Part shown: in pieces, positions 1 to 10,735 of the stretch
Layout: each line of letters opens with the position of its first letter
How positions within the stretch are numbered: position 1 is the first letter of the stretch
NCBI RefSeq assembly: GCF_020497125.1
Contig: NC_059075.1
Location: 26,882,003-26,946,002 of the forward strand
Direction of reading: 5' to 3'
Origin: Mauremys mutica
Taxonomy: Eukaryota; Chordata; Testudines; Geoemydidae
Length of the DNA: 64,000 nt
Made by a program: the position numbers and the translations under genes
The notes under the pieces: model-generated
Told to the model about the DNA's origin: nothing
The model's input: the letters and a program-made list of their open reading frames with translations, nothing else
Databases searched by the model: none

Positions 1-903
1 TGCTGAGTCTGAGAAAGGCTTCAAAAACAGAGAGGAAGTCACTGGTTTACCTCCCAAGAGCTGCCTGCTCTCATGTTGACGTAAAATTCTACCCCTAATT
101 ATTCAACAAGACTCATTAACAGGAAGAAAATACAGTTTTGTTCTTGGCTTTACAAAAAATCAGAAAGAATTGTTAAAATTTGTGACGAGGTTACACTTCT
201 CAACTGGAGATAAACAGGGGCAGAGACAAAAGTGTCCTCAACAGAAAGACAGAGCAGAACAAACCTCTGAAAATTATTGCTTGCAACGGTGCCATAAGTA
301 GCTATCGAATGGATCTCACTGGACAGTAATCCTGTAATCCTGAAACATAGAACAAATGGGGTCAGAGTGATTTCCTTAACCAGCTCTTACAGTTTTGTTG
401 CAAATACAAACTTCAAATTGCAGCTGGCTACTAGCCATCTCTTTCTTCACAGAATTAATTTTTGCAAATCCTTCTACTTAATTTCAGACAATTCTCTTTT
501 CTCTCAAAACTATTTTCAAGTGAAAAAAATCCATAGAAAAAAAACCCTCACTCACTTCAATATTTTCCCATTAATACTTGTTATTTTTTTAAGCTAAATA
601 TGTTTCAGTATCCCCACTTGTGACACAAGATGATGGTTTTATTGTACTTTTAGATCATTAATTTTGTAGAGGAAAATGAGAAATCATAGCTTATCTCTGT
701 CTGCAGACACTTTGCTATGCTAGAGCATGAAATAGTTCTCAGCTGGAGATACAGCAAGGCTTTCTAGAGTTTTGTAATACAAGGCAAAAAGTACAATTCC
801 CAGGAAGTATCATACATCCCTTAGTGTAAGAGAAAAGAGAGTATGTGCATGTAAATTTAACCAAGCACATATCGATATACATCATGTTGCCCTAGACAGT
901 CAG

Positions 904-904
<1 letters not shown>
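1..904. other. Unassigned intergenic DNA
   Basis: I see no gene and no repeat family I can name. The stretch is AT-rich with short A and T runs. The only open frame of note (367-597) is 76 codons of low-complexity residues and has no recognisable domain. Confidence 0.5.

Positions 905-933
<29 letters not shown>
905..933. repeat. (TG)n microsatellite
   Basis: About 14 uninterrupted TG units, followed by an alternating purine-pyrimidine tail (ACGCGCA). It is a simple sequence repeat with no coding meaning and is likely length-polymorphic. Confidence 0.95.
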
Positions 934-936
<3 letters not shown>

Positions 937-2511
937 CGCACTCATTCATTAAATTATGTTTATATATTGCATGCTTGGTTAGTTTTGTAGTGAAAATATT
1001 TGGCAGAAAAGGCAAATGCACAAAATGATTTTACTGACAATATTATTTGCAAGGATGCCCCAAAATTTTGCAAATGTTTTATTGTTGATGTTTTTAAGCA
1101 TTTGGGGCAGAATTTGAGCAGGAGATCAGAATAGATGTGATGCTTCTAATTTATTTTGGGGGTCACAAGTAATTCAACAGGTGATACCATTGACTATGCT
1201 CATTAACGGTTTGATCCTGCTCAATAACCTAGCCTCAACTTAATAAAGCCAATCATGTACTTGAACCTAAGCATGTGCTTAAGAGCAGTCACTGGATCAG
1301 AGCCCGAGAGAGCATCACCTTGCACAACTAAGCCCTAAAACTATTCACAAAAATCTGTTTACAAGGATACCCCTAGAAATCGGAGAGGAAAAAGAAATCT
1401 TATAAATATTGCAAAAAATAATTCAATAATATTGCACTTAAAAGGGCACCTAAGAAAGAAGGAAAAAAGGAATGTGGGGAAGTGGGTGTGGCTCGCCCAT
1501 AGACACTCTCCCCTAATATGTGGCTCATCCACCCAAGCAAGCGTTCCACCTGTGAGCTGGAATCAACTATATGTTCAGCATGACCAGCACAGCTCAGCTA
1601 GGCTGGTGAGAGTCATTTTGCCATCAGGCAGGAATGAGTTGAGCCATGTGGGGCTCACCACCATCTAGTAGTGAAATCACACATGAAGTCAGCCTGGCTT
1701 AGGGCACAATCTTAATATTCCTTTTATCACTTATTGTTGCGTCCACTGCATATTTCTCACTGACAAGTCAAGAGATGCCTGGGATTATTTCTAGGTGCTA
1801 GATGTATTCACTTTAATACTTATAACAATATGGTTGTATTTTATATATGTATGCAGATGCTATATAACTGAAACCGTCTACTCTGAATTAATTTTGCTGT
1901 GTTCATCAATTTGAAAACCCTGCAAAAATTAATTTCCAGCAATCATTTTTAGCAACAGGCATAAGAATATTGGTTTGCAAAACTTGTATCCATTTGTTGG
2001 TTGTACAAATGCAAAAAAACAAGGGAAAGTGGTTTTGGGATGTTGCAAAGTTTAGGACACCTTTAAGTAAAACTGTACATTCATTGTCTGTAATGTTCTG
2101 ATATTGACATTCATAGGTATCTATGGCCTCCAGCGCAGACTCATGGTTCTTCTGCTTGTGAAAGTTGCATGACCTCATGGCTTTGTTGATGGGTGAGCAC
2201 TAGCAGGAAGAGTCCCGGGAATGGTGACGCAGGCACAAACTCAGACACAAAGGGATATGGATTTATTACTGGAAGAGGAGGCAGAGACAGCTGCCCTCCT
2301 GCTGCTGATGCTGCAGATTGCAAGACACTTTCACTTTCCCTCAGCAGGTTCCATTCCCAGGCGCCATCTTGCAGGGGTATGTCTTGGGTCAAGGAGCCTT
2401 TCCATCTGGAAGGAGGTGCACCCTTTAGGGGCTGTCTGTGCCACGCACACAGACCCAGCCAGCACCGTGACTGTTTCACCGTAACTGTTTCACTGCATTG
2501 GTTTGCCACCT
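934..2511. other. Unassigned intergenic DNA with a possible ancient repeat
   Basis: No gene was recognised. Around 1200-1310, phrases such as TTGATCCTGCTC and AAGCATGTGCTTAAG resemble a degenerate dispersed amniote repeat that also carries 'ggatcagagcc'-type ends; I cannot name the family. Overlapping open frames at 2141-2513 on both strands have no recognisable domain and look like chance. Confidence 0.4.
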
Positions 2512-2632
2512 AGGGTGACCAGATAGCAAGTGTGAAAAATCAGGACTGCGGTGAGGGGCTATAGGTGCCTATATAAGACAAAGCCCGGACTATTGGGACT
2601 GTCCCTATACAATTGGGACATCTGGTCACCCT
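2512..2632. mobile_element. Short MITE with terminal inverted repeats
   Basis: The left end reads AGGGTGACCAGATAGCA and the right end, reverse-complemented, reads AGGGTGACCAGATGTCCC, so about 14 bp are inverted-repeated. The interior keeps 'tatataagacaaagcccgg' and 'gggactgtccct', typical of a small non-autonomous DNA transposon common in reptile genomes. It has no coding capacity. I could not fix the target duplication, so the superfamily is left open. Confidence 0.7.
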
Positions 2633-2930
2633 GTGGCCCCATCTGGCTTGGGAATGGGGGTGGCGGGCTCTCCCTCTTTTCCCTGGGCAGACCTTCTGCC
2701 TGCAGAATCAAGCCCATTAGCTGTTTTAGTTAATACTTATTTAGAAGTAACAACAGTGACCCCGCTTCCCCTGCAATCACAGTGCCCTTGGGGCACTGCT
2801 GCTGTAATGTCCCTAAAATCCCTGGGACATTCTTCCTCCATGAAACTTCTCAAAGAGTCATAAAGGCAATTGCCCCTCTCACGTACACCAAGGCCAGTAG
2901 TGACAATGGAGCATATGCAGCTCCATAAAA
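2633..2930. other. Unassigned DNA
   Basis: Nothing recognisable was seen between the MITE and the LINE tail that follows. Confidence 0.4.
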
Positions 2931-3575
2931 ATCAACCCTACCTGCCTCTTCCAAACTCAGTGCTTTCTCCCTCTGCCTTGACCGTCTCACCCCTCCCCCA
3001 GGTCCCTTCATGGCCTTCACATCTTCAGCATCAGAATGAAACGCCTCATCCACACCTTCAGGGTATTACACAGCCCAGCCCCTGCCTACCTCTTGTCTCC
3101 TGCTGCTTGGGGGCCCACACTTCGCTAATCTTGCTCTCCCTCTTGCCTCCCTTGTCCACTTTTCCCTCAAGCACGTACCATGCTGCCCTTACCCCTGAAG
3201 CATCCTCCCCCATCCTGTTACACCACCCAACCAGCCATTCCTCCTTCCAAGCCCTCCACAAAACCTTCTTATATTCTCTCCAGCAATGACCCACCCGCCT
3301 CTGCCAAACACCATCTACATTATTAATCATCAATAACAATAAAGCAACAGTAAAGGAACTAACATGACGTGCACCTTGAGAAGCTGAGCTGCCTCACAAC
3401 CCTATTTTGTATAAAACCTCTTTCCCCTGCCTGTCTGGTGTCTTGCCTTATGAGTCAGGTCAGACGTATCTCATCTCGACTGAAATCTCCTCAGGGCAGT
3501 CATGTTTGTTCTCTCTGCAGAGTGCCATGTACACCAAGGGAGTTCTATATCAATGCTAAATGACAATCATACCGC
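2931..3575 (+). mobile_element. L2-like LINE 3' end, degraded
   Basis: A pyrimidine-rich segment contains phrases typical of reptile L2/CR1-L3 LINE tails: CGCCTCATCCACACCTTCAG near 3040, CAAGCCCTCCACAAAACC near 3250, CAGCAATGACCCACCC near 3280, and the terminal motif CTCCTCAGGGCAGTCATG near 3490. These would correspond to the last part of ORF2 plus the 3' UTR. Frames are broken, so this is an inactive 5'-truncated copy. The LINE superfamily call rests on remembered phrase similarity; another LINE of the CR1/L2 group is possible. Confidence 0.5.
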
Positions 3576-4249
3576 TGCGTGTACATGCCTGGGATTCAGA
3601 ATTGTGATATTACACCCACGTTCTGCCATATTTTTCCCCCTGGGGAAATAAAGAACATTCCAAAAGTCTGATGTCCAAATCTAAGGGAAAATCCTGCCCC
3701 TCTTACGAGGCTGCACAAGGCTCGAAGCCTGGTGGAAGCAGCCCTGGCACCCATGGAGACACAAGCCATAGAAAGACAACTCAGGAGGAATCTGCACTAC
3801 AGCTGAGCGGTAACTTTTTTAATGAAACATTTTTCCATCAGAAAATCCTGATTCATCAAACACGGAAGTGTTTGTAGGGTGCATTGGTTCAGAGGAACCT
3901 TTCCTCAGGAAGATTTCTTAGGTCCAGGATAGAATTCTTGTAGCTTGGGTGGGAAACCTTAATCCCTGTGTGGGAGCAAGGCATCTGCATTTTTTTTAAA
4001 GACATCATTTTAGTCACTGTATTTGGATGGAAGCCAAGTACTGGAATCAGCAAGAAGCTCTGCTGGGCCATTTATCTCTGCTTCTGACCGCTGGGGAACT
4101 ACTGCCCGCTGCCTGTTTCCTGGGGTCAAGCTGTGCTGCTGGCAGAATTCTGAGAAAAAGTAAAGTTTTAGTTTGCATCAACAGATAAGGCGGTTGTAGA
4201 GGGCCAGTTACAAGATACACAGGATCAGAGGGAAGTACAGGGAATGGAT
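3576..4249. other. Unassigned DNA left of the gypsy remnant
   Basis: No gene or named repeat was recognised. Its right edge, near 4250, is where recognisable gypsy protease sequence stops. This is the proposed left breakpoint of the inversion described in the findings. Confidence 0.4.
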
Positions 4250-5547
4250 GGCACTAAAAGGTAGTGCCTCTTGCTGTCCTTGGAGAGTTACCTCGAGAAG
4301 AGCCATTTCCATGGGGAGATAAGAGGGACTCACCGATCGTTTCTGCTAGGTCTGGAACAGGCTAGGGCTGCAGGGGCATCTATAGTGCCTGGGCTGCTTC
4401 TGCACTGAAAAAGTTGTCTGCAGCACCCAAGTCAGTGCGGGCCTGCTGTGGAGGGAGTGGTTGGGGATGTCCCGGGATTCATAACTCAACTGGTGCTTGT
4501 AGGTGCAGTGCCAGTCAGTAGGAACTGGTGCACATTCCAGTCAGAACCTCAGTTTGGGGTTTAGGGGGTTGCTCTGTCATGATGCCCAGACTAGCCCCAT
4601 TCTCCTAGCCTGGGGCTGGGCTCCTCATGGGGCAACTGGAGATAGCATAGTCCAGCTCACCACAGTAGTAACACAGATTAAGGCATCACGGGCCCTCTCT
4701 CCCTTCAGGGACAAGTTTCCGGTGGGCCATGTCTACCTTCATGGGCTCAGCGAATGGAGTGGAATCAGAAAGCAGGGGAACAGTTGTGATGCCCCTTTTC
4801 TTTCTTCCCTCTGCTCACTTAGATAATTGTTGATCTGGATAACATGATCTACAAAAGCATCCAGATCTGCTGGTGTCTCAACTAGAGCCAGTTCATCCTG
4901 GACCTACCTCATCCTGCAAGCCCGATAGGAACTGAAATAACTGGACCACCTCATTCCATTCGGTGGCTGATATGAGACAGAAGAAGTGAGCTGCATAGGA
5001 AGTGGCAGTGCCCAATCCTGTTGGAGTTTCCTCTGGGCAGCCTCAGTGGAGATGGTGCGGCTGGGATCATCAAAGATGGTTGATATGCCCTGCTGAAAGG
5101 CATCCCGGCTTGACAGCACTGGACGATAGCTTCCAACTGTGGGGAGGCCCAGTTCAACACCTTCTCAGTCAGCGTGCTGACTACCCGGCCTATCTTGGCC
5201 TGGTCAGAAGAGTATATCCGATGTCAAAGCAAGAACAAGTCTCCTGAAGCCTCAGAATTTGGAGCAACTTCCATCAAAGCAGTTAAGCAGAGGAATAGTG
5301 AGTCCCAGCTCAGATGACAGCATGGCTAGAGGGGCCCAGAGCACAGCATTCAGCACTTGGAGTGAATAGGCTTGCTCCCGCAATGCCTGATTCTCAGCAG
5401 CCAGCTGTGTGTTCTGAGCCTGCGATGCCTGCCTGGAGTTGGATCGCCTTCTCGTGCAGTGCGAATGCCCCTTGTGGGACAGGGAATTCCACTGGGGTCT
5501 ATCCTCATTTGGGCTCCCTTGGAGAAGTAGTTAGGATCCGGGCAAGC
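4250..5547 (-). pseudogene. Ty3/gypsy (Sushi-like chromovirus) gag and protease remnant
   Basis: Read on the minus strand, this follows directly from the LTR at 5548-6063. In order it shows: a leader and gag N-terminus; a gag core with 'LNWASPQLE' and 'IFDDPSRT' (about 5040-5165); a gag C-terminal part with 'DELALVETPADLDAFVDH' (about 4825-4900); a nucleocapsid knuckle near 4660-4705 in which CX2CX9C spacing survives but the usual histidine is tyrosine (CYYCGELDYAISSC); and a protease-like DLGAADNF near 4430 where DSGA would be expected. Gag packages element RNA and the protease matures the polyprotein. Stops and frameshifts are present, so it is dead. The missing histidine and the altered DSGA fit decay. 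Confidence 0.75.
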
Positions 5548-6063
5548 TGTAAGGACTGGGGCATGAGTGGTCATGCCTAGTGGTTAGAGTTCGGGAACTG
5601 GAGCTGGGAGTCAGAGATGGAAACAGTCAGGAGTCAAGCCAAGGGTTGGAGCCGGAGTCAGAGTCAGGACAAATCAGGGAGTCAGAGTTAGGGATGCAAA
5701 AGCAGAGACCTGGGGTGAGGCAGGAAAGCAGGAACCAGGGCAGATGGGGATCTGGGATAGGGAGGGCAGGAAAAGTCTGGGAGGCAGGAACCAAGAGAAG
5801 ACTCAGGAGTTAAACAAGTAGGCAGGGTCGGCAATGGCAGCCAGCCTGGGATACACCTAGTTGCTTGGAGAACTTCCTGTGCCTGCCTCGAGCTGCAGTA
5901 GTGTGACCAAGTGAATCAGTGGGACCAGACATCTCCCCCAGTCAGGAGCTTTGTAGGCAGAGCCCTTGTTGAGCTAGAGAGCTGCTAGTCCCCTTCTCCA
6001 CGGGTTCCACTGAGCTGCTGTGTCATAGCCACAGTCTGAGCACTGCCTGGGGACCCTCATGCT
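5548..6063 (-). repeat. Gypsy LTR, minus orientation (5' LTR of the gag half)
   Basis: The reverse complement of this segment aligns from end to end with the plus-strand LTR at 9727-10270. Shared blocks include GGGGGAGATGTC, CTGGCTGCCA, ATCCCAGATCCCCATCTG, CAGTTCC and the terminal CTTACA. The outer edge (5' in element sense) is near 6063 at TGAGGGTCC and the inner edge is CA at 5548-5549. It is about 516 bp long. Promoter and polyadenylation functions are expected of LTRs, but I could not assign a TATA box or poly(A) signal. Confidence 0.8.
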
Positions 6064-6250
6064 GGGCCAGAAAACAAGAATTCCATTTCACAAAAAAATG
6101 TCCAGGTTTGAAATGTGGTTTTGTGCTGCATTGGTATGAAACTTGACACCTTATGGATTTTTTTTTTCCAAAAAAAAGCCCCATGAGACTGAGAGGCCTA
6201 AGGATAGTCAAGAACATGTTGGTTAGGGCACTGGCCTGAGATGTGGGAGA
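6064..6250 (+). repeat. Spacer with a tRNA-like SINE scrap
   Basis: The end of this stretch (about 6215-6250) reads GGTTAGGGCACTGGCCTGAG then ATGTGGGAGA, the 5' portion of a tRNA-like SINE. A second copy of the same portion lies in opposite orientation at 6895-6960. The rest has T and A runs and nothing else recognisable. Confidence 0.45.
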
Positions 6251-6880
6251 CTATGAGCCACCAATGTGATGCAGCTGTGAAAAAGGCAAAGGATGTATCA
6301 GGTGAAGTATTACCCATAGACATAAGGAGATATTAATGCCATTGCACAAGGCATTGGTATGAGCTCATTTAGAATACTATGTAGAATTCTGGTCACTTAT
6401 GTTCAAGAAAGATGAATTCAAACCGGAACAGGTGCAGAGAAAAGCTACTAGGATAGTCAGGGACATGGGGAGTTGATCTTACAAGAGGAGACTAAAAGAA
6501 CTCGGCTTGTTTAGCCTAACAAAACAAAGGCTAAGAGGGAATATGACTGCTCTCTATCAATACACAGTGGCAGGGTAGGATAAACACCAGGGAAAGAGAA
6601 AAGCTCTTTGAGTTAAAGGGAAGGTTGGCACAAGAACAAATGGGTATAAACTGGTCATGAAAAAATTCAGGCTGGAAATTAGAAGAGGGTTTTTAACCAT
6701 TAGAGGAGTAAGGTTCTCGAACAGCCTCCAAATAAGAGTAGGGGGGACAGACAACCTAACTAGTTTTAAGATGAAGGTTGATACATTTCTGAATAGGATT
6801 ATATACCAGGGTTGCTTACAATATTAGGGGTCTAGACTTGATGGCCCAGGAGGTCCCTCTTCCAGTCCTATGTTTCTACT
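6250..6880 (+). mobile_element. Old CR1 LINE fragment
   Basis: This matches the C-terminal ORF2 and 3' UTR layout of CR1: 'gtgaaaaaggcaaa' at the left, a region equivalent to EYCVxFW...KKDxxxxExVQRxAT near 6380-6450, 'aagaactcggcttgtttagc' near 6495, and the tail 'tagacttgatggcccaggag' with 'gtccctcttccagtcctatg'. Frames are broken. It is more diverged than the CR1 copy at 51015 and lies between the minus-strand LTR and the plus-strand pol remnant. Confidence 0.85.
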
Positions 6881-6894
6881 GGCCTCATTTGAGC

Positions 6895-6960
6895 AGGATT
6901 TGAATCTGGGTCTCCTATGTCCTAACTGTGAACCCTAGCCACCAGGCTCTTGGCAGGGTT
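6895..6960 (-). repeat. tRNA-like SINE scrap, antisense
   Basis: The antisense phrase GCAGGATTTGAATCTGGGTC with 'tcctatgtccta' reads on the minus strand as a box-B-like 'CCCAGATTCAAATCCTGC' preceded by 'TAGGACATAGGAGA'. It is the same SINE portion as at 6215-6250, in the opposite direction, so the two are separate copies and not two halves of one. Confidence 0.45.
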
Positions 6961-9726
6961 TTTTCTCTTGCTTTGAGAACAAGCCTTGTTGTCAACAAGC
7001 CAAACAGGCTCTTCTTGGAGCATGTGTATGTCATGTCTGAATCCAAACTAGCCACTCTATGTACCTACTTTCAGCAGAACTTAGCCAAGGGTGTTATTTG
7101 TAAGTCCACCTCGCCCTCCCTTTTTTTTCCAAACAGTCCACACATAGTTGGAGACTACCATCTATTGGGCATTGAATCAGGTCACTATTAGATACCGGTA
7201 CCCATGGCCACTAATCCCCAAGCTAATGGACTGTGGGCACTGCTCAGGTATATACAAAACTAGACCTCTGGGGGCGTACATCCTAGTACACATTAGAGCT
7301 GGGAACAAACAGAAGACTGCCTTCAGGACTCATAACAGTCATTCTGAGTATCTCACAATGTCCATTAGCCTGACTAATGCACCCACAACTTCCCAACCAT
7401 TTATTAATGACGTACACTAGGACATTCTGGAGCAGTACGTGGTAGCTTTCCTGGGTGACATACTTATTTTTTTAGACAATGCCAAACAACACATCAAGCA
7501 TATCCATTCCATCATGAAAGGCCTCTGCACTACCTTAGAAAAACACACCTTTGATCAGTCTTCCATAGAATTCCCAGGGTTCATCCTGTCCCACGCTGGT
7601 ATTGAAATAGACACATGCAAGGTACAGGCAATCCTCAAGTAGGCAGCACCATGGAACATTCATGAACTACATTTCCTGGGGTTCACAAACTTCTATCAGC
7701 AGTTCATCCCAAGGTTCTCAGAGTGGATCGCTCCTCTTACTGCCCTGCTCTGAAAAAACACCAGTTTCCTCTGGTCTCCAAGGCCCAGCAGGCCTTTAAG
7801 TAATTAAAACTCATATTGACTTCTGCTCCCATATTGCTCCACCCAGGCACCACACAAGCTTCCATCAAAGCAGATGCTTCCAACTTGCCGATTGGAGCAA
7901 TGCTATCCCAAATGCACAGTCCACAACAATTTGTACTTTCATGCACCTTATACTCCAGGAAACTCAGACCCATGGAACAAAATTTTGGACAAAGTACTCC
8001 TGGAAATTAAGACCATTTTTGAGGTTTGGCGCCACTATCTGGAAGGAGTCTGGTACCCCTTCCAGGAGTACACTGATCATAAGAACCTGGAATATTTGCA
8101 TAGGGTCAAGGCCCTCAACCAGTGACAACTTCAATGGACCTTATTCTTTTCACACTTTGATTTTGTAATTGCCTATTGTCCAGGAACCAAAAATAGCAAG
8201 GCTGATGCTCTGTCCCAGAAGGAAGAATACTACTCTAATCTAAAGGACTTGAACCCCAACCCTCCTGAATCCTCAAGCCTCTTAAGTTTCTGGCACAGCC
8301 CCCCAACAAGACCTGCTCACCCTCATACGATCAACCTTGGTATGTGGGATCCCTCCTGACGAGCAGGAAGCCATAAGCAGAGAACCCCACAATGACTGAG
8401 ACAAGGTAACCTACAAGGGCATGTGTACATTCCCCCTGTGCCTCTGAGGACTATAACCCTACAAGTATGCCACGAATCCTCCCTAGCAAGACATTTTCAC
8501 TGTATTAACATTCAACACTTAGTTTCTCATCTCTTCTGGTGGCCTTGTATGTGGGCCACAGTGCAGGCCTTTGTGGTCTCTTGCAACGTATGCGCCTGAT
8601 CCAAGGTACCACACAATAAACCTCTTCAAGTCTTGGAACCTCTCAAGACTCCACCCAGCCCCTGGACAGTGATTGCATTAGATTTTGTAGTAGAATTACA
8701 CAAATCCAATGGGGTCATGACCATTCTGACAGTCAGAGACCACTTCACAAGGTTGGCATACTTCATCCTTTGCACTGGCTTACCTTCCCTCCCAGGTAAC
8801 TGCCTGGGTCTAGATGGATCAAGCCATCTGCCTCCAGGGCCTCCTGGAGCACATCATCTCTGACCTCAGTCTACAACTTATCTCCCACTTCTAGGAAGAA
8901 GCTCTCCAGAATTTGTGCATCTGCTCCTGCCTTTCCTCCACCCATCCTCCTCCACCCAGGCAAAAGGTCAAGAAGAGAGAACCGACCAGATCTTGAGTAG
9001 TATCTTTGATGTTACATAAACTTCCATGACAACGACAGATCCTTGCAGCAACACCAGGCAGAGTTCACATACAATAACCCAGAACACACCTGTATGGGGA
9101 AATCCCTTTTTTTTTTTAAACTATAGGTTCCACCCTCAGTTCTACCTGCAACTTCCCACAACCCAGCAGCCCTTGACTGCATACAATAAATATGTCAAAC
9201 CCAAGAGGAACTAAAGGCTTACCTAGAAGACACCAAGAAATGCTACAAACAATATGGGGATCATTGACTACAGGAGGGGCCCACCCTTTCAGTAGATCAA
9301 CAGGAGGGGCCCACCCTTTCAGTAGGCAAGAGGCTATGGCTCTTGATAAAACATTTACACATAGACTACCAGTTTCTTGGTCCTAGCTAGCAATTTAACC
9401 CAGTCACCTTTGAACTTGACTTACTCTGTTCCCTCTGATTACACCCAGTTTTCCATACATCACCCCACACATTCAGGACCTAATTCCCATATTGCTCCCA
9501 TCCACCACTGGTGCACTTTCAAGACCATGATGGTTATATTGTCCATGAGATCCTTGACACCAGAGTAAGATAGGATAGACTTTGGTATATTATGGATTAG
9601 GAAGGTTAGGGTCCTGAAGAGTGCTCCTGGGAACTGGCGGAGAAGATCCACACTCCTGGCCTGATAAATACCTTCCACAAAAACCACCCTGGAAAACCCA
9701 GCCCACTACTACCCAGGAGGCAGTGA
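6961..9726 (+). pseudogene. Ty3/gypsy chromovirus RT, RNase H, integrase and chromodomain remnant
   Basis: Domains appear in the normal order on the plus strand. RT: 'MSESKL' near 7035, 'YRYPWPLIPKL' near 7195, 'AFRTHNSHSEYL' near 7320, and the active-site loop FLGDILIF at 7448-7471, where YLDD is expected (one catalytic Asp is Gly). RNase H: 'ADAS' near 7870 and '[10 protein letters not shown]' near 8070. Integrase: a zinc-binding region near 8465-8600 ending CNVC, then 'ALDFVVELHKSNG' near 8675 with the first catalytic Asp; the second Asp (ISD near 8855) and the Glu (GQEERTDQIL near 8965) are still visible. A chromodomain-like 'GPEECSWEL' lies near 9608. At about 2.75 kb the length is close to complete, but many stops and frameshifts make it inactive. 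Confidence 0.85.
9271..9325 (+). repeat. Short tandem duplication inside the integrase C-terminal region
   Basis: A 25-base block beginning CAGGAGGGGCCCACCC occurs at 9271-9295 and again, identical, at 9301-9325, giving a 30-base period. The perfect match inside an otherwise decayed element indicates a recent local duplication. Confidence 0.9.
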
Positions 9727-10270
9727 TGTGAGGGATCACTGGTCTCAAACCCAGACCTATAGGTACCCAGGCAGTGGTCAGCCTGGCCATCATGATCCAG
9801 CAGCGCACTGGAACTAGTGGAGAAGGGGGCTAGCAGAGTTCTCTCTCACCAAGGTCTCTGTCTACAAAGATCCTGATTGGGGGAGATGTCCAGCCCCACT
9901 GATTGGCCCAGAGACACTACTTAAGTCAGAAGGAAGCATAGGAAGTTGTCTCAGCAATTAGGTGCATCCCTGGCTGGCTGCCACTGTGAAGCCTGCTTAC
10001 TTGCCTCATTCCTGAGCCCTGCCTCCCAATCTGTTTCTGTCCTTATCCCAGATCCCCATCTGTCCCCAGTTCCTGCTTTCCTCCCTCATTCTAGGTCCGT
10101 GCTTCTATACCCTAACCTGACTGATTCTGGCTTGACCCCTTGCTTGTCCCCCGACTCTGACTTCATCCCTTAGCTTCACTCTTGACTATCTCTGGCTCTG
10201 ATCCCTGACTCCAGTTCCTGGCTCCCAATTCCAACTATTAGGGATGACTGCCCACACCCCAGTTCTTACA
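9727..10270 (+). repeat. Gypsy LTR, plus orientation (3' LTR of the pol half)
   Basis: It starts at TGTGAGGGATC right after the chromodomain remnant and a purine-rich stretch (AGGAGGCAGTGATG), as expected for a polypurine tract and 3' LTR, and ends at CTTACA (CA at 10269-10270). It is about 544 bp long. It aligns along its length with the inverted LTR at 5548-6063. The pyrimidine-rich second half (about 10010-10240) has repeated CTGACT/CCTGACT phrases. Confidence 0.8.
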
Positions 10271-10514
10271 GTGAGTCGTGCCTCAGAGCAGTACTTTGTG
10301 GTAGCTCTGTACATGGCAGCACAGCGGGAGGTTGTGTCCAGGCCAGGAAAAAAACAGAGGGAGTCTGTAAACTACATAGGTTCACTGCTCAAACACACCA
10401 TGTATGCGGAGTGGAGTGGGCCACAGTCATTACTGCCACAGATTGTAGGGGGAAGAATTCCTTCTCCCTGAACTCTTACATAAGAGCCTCCAGAAAGCTC
10501 ATTTCCCTCAGAAA
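10271..10514. other. Unassigned DNA right of the gypsy LTR
   Basis: No gene or named repeat was recognised. I found no convincing 5-bp target duplication between the outer edges of the two LTRs. Confidence 0.4.
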
Positions 10515-10735
10515 GTCCAAAAGAAAGTGCATAGGGTTGGACATCAGGCGGTCCTGTGTTCTAATCCTGCCTCCACCACTAAATCACTGCGGGGCCTTGG
10601 GCACAACTAATCCCTCTTCTGGCTCAGTTTGCACATGAGATGGTAAAATAGGGGAAAATAATACTTAACCACTGTTCTCATGGGAATTATTAGTCCATGC
10701 CCATACAGTGCTTTGAACATATAGACTCTCTAGTC
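10515..10735 (+). repeat. MIR-like SINE
   Basis: A tRNA-like head ('GTCCTGTGTTCTAATCCTGC') is followed by the MIR core 'cactgcggggccttgggca' and a tail 'aaataatacttaacc ... tgctttgaaca'. The full-length order is kept, with many substitutions. Confidence 0.75.

Noticed and set aside
2141..2513. Three overlapping frames of 87-122 codons
   Set aside because: Both strands are open over the same bases without any recognisable domain, so at most one could be real and none is supported.
4250..10270. Endogenous retrovirus
   Set aside because: The chromodomain after integrase, Sushi-like gag phrases and lack of any envelope signal fit a Ty3/gypsy chromovirus retrotransposon better.
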